A DNA stretch of 11,732 nucleotides from Gammaproteobacteria bacterium (GTDB taxonomy: Bacteria > Pseudomonadota > Gammaproteobacteria > S144-34): NCBI GenBank assembly GCA_015494165.1, contig WGBS01000234.1:1-11732 (forward strand). Direction: 5' to 3'. The notes below the pieces were generated by a model. It was not told the DNA's origin. It did no database searches and saw only the letters and a program-made list of their open reading frames with translations. How positions within the stretch are numbered: position 1 is the first letter of the stretch; each line of letters opens with the position of its first letter. Positions 6,478 through 11,732 of this stretch are shown one piece after another. The translations under genes were made by a program, and so were the position numbers.

Positions 6478-7067
6478 GGCCGCCGCTCCGGGGCGGGCCG
6501 CAGCACCGCGCCCGTCAGCGCGTCGCGGATCTCGGTCGGCCCGGCGAGGGGGCCGGCGCGGCCCGGGAGGTAGAGGTCGACGTCGTTGCCGAGGGCGCGG
6601 CGCGCGGCGAGGGCATCGCGCGCGGGCGGGCGCCCGTGGCGGTTGGCGCTGGTCGAGACCAGCGCGCCGCCGAAGGCGGCGCACAGCGCGGCCGCCACCG
6701 GATGGGCGGTGACACGCACCGCGACGGTGTCGCGCCCGCCCGTGATCCAGTCCGGCACGTCCGGGGCCGCGGGCGCCACCCAGGTGACGGGCCCCGGCCA
6801 GGTGCGCCGCATGCGGCGGCGCGCGGCGGCCGGCAGCGGGCCGAGGAAGGGTGCCAGCTGGCGCTCCTCGGCGGCGATGAGGATGAAGCCCGCGGCGGGC
6901 GGACGGCCCTTGATCTGAAGGAGGCGGGCGACGGCGTGCGCATCCAGCGGGTCGCAGGCGAGGCCGTAGACGCCCTCGGTCGGGTGGCCGACGATGCCGC
7001 CGGCCTCCAGGACACGCACCGCGACGGCGATGCGCAAGCGCGACGGGAGCGGCGCGCGCGCCGCCAC
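6474..7067 (-). CDS. tsaC: threonylcarbamoyl-AMP synthase
   Basis: Makes threonylcarbamoyl-adenylate from threonine, bicarbonate and ATP, the first step of t6A formation at position 37 of tRNAs reading ANN codons; the product is passed to TsaD/TsaB/TsaE. The 197-residue single-domain Sua5/YciO/YrdC protein is of TsaC length (E. coli 190), without a Sua5 C-terminal domain. Visible motifs: HPTEGVYGLACDP (28-40), the KGRP stretch followed by GFILIAA, WPGPVTWV, DTVAVRVTAHP, GALVSTSANRHG and, near the end, GPTEIRD. The GTG start at 7067 has a good ribosome site, GGAGGG (complement of 7073-7078) at 5 bases, formed by the last codons of the preceding gene, which ends one base upstream. It is followed by hemF with a GTGA overlap, so translational coupling is likely on both sides. 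Confidence 0.93.
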   Translation of the reverse strand: MAARAPLPSRLRIAVAVRVLEAGGIVGHPTEGVYGLACDPLDAHAVARLLQIKGRPPAAGFILIAAEERQLAPFLGPLPAAARRRMRRTWPGPVTWVAPAAPDVPDWITGGRDTVAVRVTAHPVAAALCAAFGGALVSTSANRHGRPPARDALAARRALGNDVDLYLPGRAGPLAGPTEIRDALTGAVLRPAPERRP

Positions 7068-7068
7068 C

Positions 7069-7452
7069 TCAGCCCTCCGTGAAGCCGAAGCTGCCGACGA
7101 GACCCCGGGGCCCGGCGTCGACGTGCAGCCAGCGCGGGACGAAGGCCTCGGGGCGCACGACGGGCAGCGCCTCGAGCGGCTGGCCGTCGGCGGCCTCCTC
7201 CACGCCGCAGGCGCGCCCGGCCACCGGACGCAGCCGCACGCGCAGGCCCGCGGGGCCGGCCGGGAGCTCGGCGCGGTCGCGCTCGCCGGCAGGCAGGAAG
7301 CGCACGCGCTTGCGGACCAGGCAGCTGAAGTAGAGCTCGAGCTCGGCGACGGTGCCGCCCGCGCGCCCCGCCAGCAGGCGCGCGGCGGCCTCGCTCACCC
7401 GCACGCGCAGCGCCCGGCCGTGGATGTGCACCGTGCCGGTGAGGCCGCCCAC
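7069..7452 (-). CDS. hypothetical protein between purE and tsaC
   Basis: A 127-residue protein I do not recognise. It has no signal peptide or membrane helix. The sequence suggests alternating short beta strands (VHIHGRALRVRV, RVRFL, LRVRLRPVAG, RWLHVDAG, GLVGSFGF) and one helix near residues 20-30. Two cysteines (C44, C82) are too far apart for an obvious metal motif. It starts with GTG, four bases after the purE stop, with only a weak ribosome site (GGGTGA overlapping the purE stop), and its stop is one base from the tsaC GTG, so it is wedged tightly into the operon. GC-rich codon use equals that of its neighbours, and the whole ORF is uninterrupted, supporting a real gene. No function is proposed. 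Confidence 0.75.
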   Translation of the reverse strand: MGGLTGTVHIHGRALRVRVSEAAARLLAGRAGGTVAELELYFSCLVRKRVRFLPAGERDRAELPAGPAGLRVRLRPVAGRACGVEEAADGQPLEALPVVRPEAFVPRWLHVDAGPRGLVGSFGFTEG

Positions 7453-7456
7453 GGGC

Positions 7457-7972
7457 TCACCCGGCGCCGAGGCGCTCCTGGAGGGCGCGGTCCTTGGCGA
7501 GCACCGCCTCCGAGTCGGCGCGGCGCGCCTCGGCCACGCGCCCGGCGAGGGCCTCGTCCGAGAGCGCCAGGATCTGGGCCGCGAGCCAGCCGGCGTTGCG
7601 CGCCCCGGCCTTGCCGATGGCGACCGTGGCGACCGGCACCCCGCCCGGCATCTGCACGGTCGAGAGCAGCGCGTCCATGCCGCGCAGCGGCCCGCCGTCC
7701 ATGGGCACGCCGATCACGGGGCGCGTGGTGAGCCCCGCCACGGTGCCCGCGAGGTGCGCGGCCAGCCCCGCCGCGGCGATGAAGACGGCGCAGCCGCGCG
7801 CCTCGGCCTCGCGCACGTAGGCGTGCGTGGCCCCGGGCGTGCGATGCGCGGAGAGGATGCGGACCTCGCGCGGCACGCCCAGACGCTCGAGCACGTCGAG
7901 GCATGCCTGCATGGTCTCGAGGTCGGAGTCGGAGCCCATCATCACCGCCACGAAGGGCGCGCCCTGCGACAT
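7457..7972 (-). CDS. purE: 5-(carboxyamino)imidazole ribonucleotide mutase
   Basis: Moves the carboxyl group of N5-CAIR to C4 of the imidazole, giving CAIR in de novo purine synthesis; class I enzymes form octamers. The 171 residues show MGSDSD (12-17), SAHRTP (41-46, catalytic H43, equal to E. coli H45), AAAGLAAHLAG in place of the E. coli GAGGAAHLPG, and PVIGVP, then DALLSTVQMPGGVPVATVAIG and KAGARNA. The SAHRTP form fits class I rather than the animal/treponeme class II AIR carboxylase (SAHK). ATG 7972 follows AGGGGGAG. It lies 45 bases after topA. purK, which makes N5-CAIR and is often adjacent, is not here and would have to be elsewhere. Confidence 0.94.
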   Translation of the reverse strand: MSQGAPFVAVMMGSDSDLETMQACLDVLERLGVPREVRILSAHRTPGATHAYVREAEARGCAVFIAAAGLAAHLAGTVAGLTTRPVIGVPMDGGPLRGMDALLSTVQMPGGVPVATVAIGKAGARNAGWLAAQILALSDEALAGRVAEARRADSEAVLAKDRALQERLGAG

Positions 7973-8017
7973 CGTCTCCCCCTCTCGTTCCGGATCCGGC
8001 CGGGTGGCGCGCGGCCG

Positions 8018-10315
8018 CTACTCGCCGCCGGCCGCCGCGGTGCGCGGCGGCTCGCCCTCCCAGGGCTCGGCGTAGTCGCATTCCTTCTGCGGGCAGACGC
8101 GCTCGGTGCCCCGGCGCTTGGTGGTCTTGATCGTCAGCACCGGCCAGCCGCACTTGGGGCAGGGCCCGGCGACCGGCTCGTTCCACACGGCGTAGTCGCA
8201 CTCGGGATAGGTGCTGCAGGAGTAGAAGGTCTTGCCGCGGCGCGAGCGGCGCTTGAGGAGCGTGCCCTTGCCGCACTTCGGGCACGCCACCCCGGTGTCC
8301 TGGGGCTTCTCGAGCGGCTCGATGTAGCGGCACTTGGGATAGGCCGAGCAGCCGATGAAGCGGCCGTAGCGGCCGTGGCGGATGAGGAGCTCGCTGCCGC
8401 ATTCGGGGCAGCTCCGCCCCTCGACCTTCTCGGGCTCGGGGCGCTCCTCGCCGCCGAGGTCGCGCGTGTAGTCGCACTCGGGATAGCCCGAGCAGCCGAC
8501 GAAGCGCCCGCGCCGCCCCAGGCGGATGGTGAGCGGGCGCCCGCACTTGGGGCAGCTCTCGTCGAGCGCCTCCTGGGTGGCGTCGGCGCGCGTGACCGTG
8601 CGCTCCTTCTCCTCCACCAGCGCGTGGAAGGGCTCCCAGAAGGCGCGCAGCACCGGGATCCACTCCTTCTCGCCGCGGGCGATGGCGTCGAGCTCGTCCT
8701 CGAGGCGCGCGGTGAAGTCGTAGTCCACGTAGCGCGCGAAGTGCTGCGTCAGGAAGCGGTTGACCACGCGCCCGAGGTCCGTGGGGCGGAAGCGGCGCTT
8801 CTCGAGCGTGACGTACTTGCGCTCGAGCAGGGTCTGGATGATGGTGGCGTAGGTCGAGGGGCGGCCGATGCCGTACTCCTCGAGCGCCTTCACGAGGCTC
8901 GCCTCGCTGTAGCGCGGCGGCGGCTCGGTGAAGTGCTGGTGCTTCTCGAGCCGCTCGAGGCGCACCTGCTCGCCTTCCTCGAGCGGCGGCAGCATGCGCT
9001 CCTCCTCCTTCCTTTCGCCCTCGGCGGACTCCTGGTAGAGGGCCATGAAGCCGGGGTCGACCACGGTCGAGCCCGTGGCGCGGAAGCGGTGCCCGCCCTC
9101 GCAGACGAGGTCCACGCCCACGGTGTCGATGGTGGCATGGCGCATCTGGCAGGCGACGGCGCGCCGCCAGATGAGCTCGTAGAGACGGAACTGGTCGCGC
9201 GTGAGGCGCTCCTTGAGCGACTCCGGCGTGCGCGCCACCGAGGTCGGACGGATGGCCTCGTGCGCCTCCTGCGCGTTCTTCGACTTGGTCTTGAACACGC
9301 GCGGCTTGGGCGGCAGGCGCTCCTCCCCGTAGTGGCGCGCGATCCAGGCGCGGATCTCCTCCACCGCCTCCTGGGCGAGGCTGACCGAGTCGGTGCGCAT
9401 GTAGGTGATGAGGCCGACGGAGCCCGCGCCGATGTCCACGCCCTCGTAGAGCTGCTGGGCGATGCGCATGGTCTTCTGCGCCGAGAAGCCGAGCTTGCGC
9501 GAGGCCTCCTGCTGCAGCGTGGAGGTGATGAAGGGCGGCGGCGGGTTGCGCCGGCGCTGCCTGCGCTCGACCTTCTCCACGCGCAGGACGCCGCGCGCGG
9601 CGCGCTTGACGGTCTCGGCCACCTCCTTGGCACGCGCCTCGTCGCCGATGTCGAACTGCCCCAGCTTCTCGCCGCGCCAGTGCGTCAGGCGCGCGACGAA
9701 GCGCGCCTCGTCCTTGCGGCAGCGCGCCTCGATGGTCCAGTACTCGCGCGGCTCGAAGCGCTCGATCTCCTCCTCGCGCTCGACGATGAGGCGCAGCGCC
9801 GGGCTCTGCACGCGGCCGGCCGAGAGCCCGGGGCGGATCTTCTTCCACAGCAGCGGCGAGAGGTTGAAGCCCACCAGGTAGTCGAGGGCGCGGCGCGCCT
9901 GCTGCGCGTTGACGAGCTCCTGGGAGATGTCGCGCGGGTGCGCCATCGCCTCGCGGATGGCGCGCTCGGTAATCTCGTGGAAGACGACGCGCCGCACGGG
10001 CTTGTCGTCGAGCACGTCGCGCTCGCGCAGGATCTCGCGCAGGTGCCAGGAGATGGCCTCGCCCTCGCGGTCGGGGTCGGTGGCGAGATAGAGGTCCTCG
10101 GCCTTGGCCAGCGCCTTGGCGATGGCGTCGACGTGCTTGGCGTTGCGCTCGATCACCTGGTAGCGCATCGCGAAGTCGTGCTCGGGATCGACCGCGCCCT
10201 CCTTGGGCACGAGGTCGCGCACATGGCCGTAGGAGGCGAGGACCTGGTAGCCCTTGCCGAGGTACTTGCGCAGCGTGCGGGCCTTGGCCGGCGACTCGAC
10301 GACGACGAGATGCAT
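8018..10315 (-). CDS. topA: DNA topoisomerase I (type IA)
   Basis: Relaxes negative supercoils through a transient 5'-phosphotyrosine break in one strand; Mg-dependent. The product has 765 residues. The N-terminal Toprim domain has E7 in VVVESPAKA and the metal triad D80-D82-E86 in DPDREGE. Catalytic Y305 lies in GLITYMRTDS. Type IA core motifs NAQQARRALDYLVGF, SAGRVQSPAL and YGIGRPSTYA are present. The C-terminal tail has four Cys4 zinc ribbons: C588/591/608/614, C636/639/656/662, C678/681/700/706 and C719/722/741/746. It is about 100 residues shorter than E. coli TopA (865), mainly in the tail. ATG 10315 is chosen because the Toprim strand begins at once; the longer ORF to 10576 overlaps smg. 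It starts 14 bases after the smg stop, with a weak ribosome site, suggesting coupling. Confidence 0.97.
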   Translation of the reverse strand: MHLVVVESPAKARTLRKYLGKGYQVLASYGHVRDLVPKEGAVDPEHDFAMRYQVIERNAKHVDAIAKALAKAEDLYLATDPDREGEAISWHLREILRERDVLDDKPVRRVVFHEITERAIREAMAHPRDISQELVNAQQARRALDYLVGFNLSPLLWKKIRPGLSAGRVQSPALRLIVEREEEIERFEPREYWTIEARCRKDEARFVARLTHWRGEKLGQFDIGDEARAKEVAETVKRAARGVLRVEKVERRQRRRNPPPPFITSTLQQEASRKLGFSAQKTMRIAQQLYEGVDIGAGSVGLITYMRTDSVSLAQEAVEEIRAWIARHYGEERLPPKPRVFKTKSKNAQEAHEAIRPTSVARTPESLKERLTRDQFRLYELIWRRAVACQMRHATIDTVGVDLVCEGGHRFRATGSTVVDPGFMALYQESAEGERKEEERMLPPLEEGEQVRLERLEKHQHFTEPPPRYSEASLVKALEEYGIGRPSTYATIIQTLLERKYVTLEKRRFRPTDLGRVVNRFLTQHFARYVDYDFTARLEDELDAIARGEKEWIPVLRAFWEPFHALVEEKERTVTRADATQEALDESCPKCGRPLTIRLGRRGRFVGCSGYPECDYTRDLGGEERPEPEKVEGRSCPECGSELLIRHGRYGRFIGCSAYPKCRYIEPLEKPQDTGVACPKCGKGTLLKRRSRRGKTFYSCSTYPECDYAVWNEPVAGPCPKCGWPVLTIKTTKRRGTERVCPQKECDYAEPWEGEPPRTAAAGGE

Positions 10316-10329
10316 GGCGGCGGCGCCGG

Positions 10330-10812
10330 TCAGTGGAGCCGGCCCTCCAGGGCGTCCAGCACGAGGTCCTCGACCCAGGCGTAGGCGGCCTCGTGCCCGG
10401 GCTGGTTGTAGAGCACCATGAGCACCACCCACTGCATCTGCTCGAGGCCCACGGGGTCGGCCTCGTCGAGCTCCAGCACGCGGTCGACGACGAGCTCGCG
10501 CAGCGCCGGCGTCAGCACGCCCGCCTGCTCGAGGAACAGCAGGAAGCCGCGCGCCTCCGCGCTCAGGCGGCGGCACTCGTGGGGGGCGAAGACGCGCACG
10601 GCGTGCGGCGACTGGCGGTCGGGGTCGCCGTCAGCGGGGCGCTCGGCGAGGTCGGCGAGCCAGTCGAAGGCACGCTCGATCTGGGGCTCGGCGAAGCCGG
10701 CCTCGCGCAGGTGCGCGGCGAGCTCCGCGCGGTCGGGCTCGGGGGGCGCGTCCTCGTCGAGGTAGTAGTTCTCGAAGAGGTACACCAGCACGTCAAGCAC
10801 GTTCTCTCGCAT
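10330..10812 (-). CDS. smg: Smg family protein (DUF494)
   Basis: A 160-residue protein of the Smg family, whose molecular role is not established; it is found between dprA and topA in many gammaproteobacteria, and that context matches here. The N-terminus MRENVLDVLVYLFENYY is typical, followed by acidic and helical segments, LREAGFAEPQIERAFDWL, an RVFAPHECRRLSAEARGFL block and the characteristic C-terminal part VDRVLELD, LEQMQWVVLMVLYNQPG. The length equals the family norm (E. coli 157). ATG 10812 is chosen by homology. An AGGA directly abuts it, so the ribosome site is poorly spaced; GTG 10800, four codons in, would align with the shorter E. coli start and have AGGA at about 10 bases. The ORF continues open to 11592, but that part is out of frame with dprA. 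A 13-bp hairpin ends 11 bases upstream of the ATG. Confidence 0.93.
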   Translation of the reverse strand: MRENVLDVLVYLFENYYLDEDAPPEPDRAELAAHLREAGFAEPQIERAFDWLADLAERPADGDPDRQSPHAVRVFAPHECRRLSAEARGFLLFLEQAGVLTPALRELVVDRVLELDEADPVGLEQMQWVVLMVLYNQPGHEAAYAWVEDLVLDALEGRLH

Positions 10813-10823
10813 TCCTGGTGACT

Positions 10824-10852
10824 CTGTGCGATCCGCTACGCGGATCGCACAG
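10824..10852. repeat. perfect 13-bp hairpin just upstream of smg
   Basis: CTGTGCGATCCGC (10824-10836) and its exact complement (10840-10852) enclose the 3-base loop TAC. In the minus-strand transcript the stem ends 11 bases before the smg ATG, close enough to affect ribosome access. It is one of four inverted repeats in this spacer. It lacks a T run, so it is not an intrinsic terminator. It could be an RNA structure or a dyad operator; the sequence cannot tell. Confidence 0.6.
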
Positions 10853-10894
10853 CGCTGAGGCGCTTCGCAGCCATTTTGATTGTTCCCCGTATCG

Positions 10895-10916
10895 CCATGC
10901 ACCTCCGTGTGCATGG
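10895..10916. repeat. 8-bp hairpin in the dprA-smg spacer
   Basis: CCATGCAC (10895-10902) pairs with GTGCATGG (10909-10916) around the 6-base loop CTCCGT. The match is perfect. It is the third of four hairpins counted in the direction of transcription from dprA. Confidence 0.5.
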
Positions 10917-10922
10917 GCCCTA

Positions 10923-10944
10923 CCGCGGCCGTCCCTGGCCGCGG
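10923..10944. repeat. 8-bp GC-rich hairpin in the dprA-smg spacer
   Basis: CCGCGGCC (10923-10930) pairs with GGCCGCGG (10937-10944) around GTCCCT. It has the same geometry (8-bp stem, 6-base loop, 22 bases) as the neighbouring hairpin at 10895-10916, though the stem sequences differ. Confidence 0.5.
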
Positions 10945-10945
10945 G

Positions 10946-10971
10946 GAAGCCCTGGAAATTTTCAGGGCTTC
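10946..10971. repeat. hairpin covering the dprA stop codon
   Basis: GAAGCCCTG (10946-10954) pairs with CAGGGCTTC (10963-10971). The inner bases extend the stem by a G-T and A-T pairs. The dprA stop (complement of 10962-10964) lies inside. On the minus strand it is followed by CCCCGC, not by T residues, so it is at best a weak or Rho-assisted termination or 3'-protection structure. Confidence 0.5.
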
Positions 10972-11732
10972 CGCTCCTGGTCCCTCGCCGGGACGCGCGC
11001 ATACAGGCCCCCCGCCGTCGAGGCCACACGCCCCTCGAGCTCGAGGATCAGCAGCATGGAGGAAACCTCCCCGGGCGTCAATCCGGTGCGCTCGACGAGC
11101 ACGTCCACCGCGAGCGGGGTCTCCTCCATGGCCGCGAGCAGGCACGCGTAGTCCGGATCGCCCGAGGCGCCGGCGTCCGGCGCGGGTCCGGCGGGCGCCG
11201 GCCGGCGCAGGCGCGCGGCGGCCTCGCCGAGGCGCGGGGCGATCTCCTCGAGGACGTCCGCCGCCGTCTCGACGAGCTTCGCCCCCTGGCGGATGAGGGC
11301 ATTGCAGCCGCGCGCGAGCGGGTTGTGGATCGAGCCCGGCACGGCCATCACCTCGCGCCCGAGCTCGAGCGCCAGCCGCGCGGTGATGAGCGAGCCCGAG
11401 CGCACGCCGGCCTCCACCACCAGCACGCCGTGCGCGAGCGCGGCGATGATGCGGTTGCGCCGCGGGAAGAGCCCCGGGCGCGGCGGCGTCCCCGGCGGCA
11501 TCTCCGAGACCAGCGCGCCGCCGCCCTGGACGATGCGCGCGGCGAGCGCCGCGTGCGCGGCGGGGTAGACGCGGTCGAGGCCGGTGGCGCACACCGCGAC
11601 CGTGAGGCCGCCGGCCCCGGTCCCCTCCGCGCCGAGCGCGCCCTCGTGCGCGGCGCCGTCCACACCGAGCGCGAGCCCGCTCGTTACCACGAGGCCGCTT
11701 GCGGCGAGCGCGCGCGCGAACTCGCGCGCGGT
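10962..11732 (-). CDS. dprA: DNA-processing protein DprA, 5' end outside the window
   Basis: Loads RecA on incoming single-stranded DNA during natural transformation; also called Smf. The 256 visible residues are the C-terminal part of a protein usually ~360-380 long. The frame continues open to the window edge, beyond the GTG at 11690. The Rossmann-fold DprA domain shows SGLALGVDGAAH (18-29), CATGLDRVYP (48-57), FPRRNRI (89-95), VEAGVRSGSLITA (106-118) and VPGSIHNPLARGCN. A linker rich in Pro and Ala precedes a C-terminal winged-helix domain (from about 188), with DVLVERTGLTPGEVSSMLLILELEGRV and GLYARV. The gene leads to smg on the same strand, as in many gammaproteobacteria, separated by a 149-bp hairpin-rich spacer that may partly uncouple them. 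Confidence 0.95.
   Translation of the reverse strand, partial: TAREFARALAASGLVVTSGLALGVDGAAHEGALGAEGTGAGGLTVAVCATGLDRVYPAAHAALAARIVQGGGALVSEMPPGTPPRPGLFPRRNRIIAALAHGVLVVEAGVRSGSLITARLALELGREVMAVPGSIHNPLARGCNALIRQGAKLVETAADVLEEIAPRLGEAAARLRRPAPAGPAPDAGASGDPDYACLLAAMEETPLAVDVLVERTGLTPGEVSSMLLILELEGRVASTAGGLYARVPARDQERKP

Noticed and set aside
6478..6684. N-terminal extension of hemF into tsaC
   Set aside because: It is Arg/Pro-rich with no homology and overlaps the tsaC coding frame. GTG 6477 with its four-base overlap gives the normal family length.
7352..10384. 1010-codon open frame on the plus strand
   Set aside because: It is antisense to purE and topA, which carry complete active sites. 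The long frame is a by-product of high GC with few stop codons.
10946..10971. Rho-independent terminator of dprA
   Set aside because: The stem is good, but the minus strand continues with C/G bases and not a T run, so standard intrinsic termination is unlikely.
10813..11592. N-terminal extension of the smg frame to 11592
   Set aside because: It runs through dprA in another frame and through the hairpin spacer. Smg homology and normal length start at 10812.

Overview
This window looks like chromosomal DNA of a GC-rich gammaproteobacterium. The minus-strand order dprA, smg, topA, purE, a small unknown gene, tsaC, hemF is a housekeeping neighbourhood of that class, and coding regions are dense and strongly GC-biased at third codon positions. 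I cannot assign a genus.

Layout. Positions 1-185 hold two small hairpins and a degenerate heptanucleotide-phased repeat that runs into a tRNA gene with a CAT anticodon (186-259, no encoded CCA). Behind the tRNA lies a small ORF of unusual base composition (283-558) and then about 330 bases with no convincing gene. On the minus strand come a secreted PhnD-type substrate-binding protein (888-1739) and gpmI, the cofactor-independent phosphoglycerate mutase (1815-3413). Divergent from gpmI, probably from a shared AT-rich promoter patch near 3470-3485, is a large plus-strand gene with a PilZ-like C-terminal domain (3530-5314). A second, longer copy of the heptad repeat (about 5317-5525) fills the gap between this gene and the convergent end of hemF.

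From 5530 to the right edge everything reads on the minus strand. In transcription order: dprA (5' end outside the window), a 149-bp spacer packed with four hairpins, smg, topA, purE, an unrecognised 127-residue gene, tsaC and hemF. Spacings of -4 to about 45 bases suggest one operon from smg (or dprA) to hemF. It mixes DNA processing (DprA), DNA topology (TopA), purine synthesis (PurE), tRNA t6A modification (TsaC) and haem synthesis (HemF). The last three genes start with GTG and are nearly contiguous or overlapping.

No phage, insertion sequence, CRISPR or defence system is visible. The most unusual content is non-coding: two related intergenic elements built in 7-base units that differ from each other by whole units, and the four-hairpin leader in front of smg. 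The least understood proteins are the PilZ-like protein, the 127-residue gene in the operon, and the orphan binding protein whose ligand loop differs from that of true PhnD.
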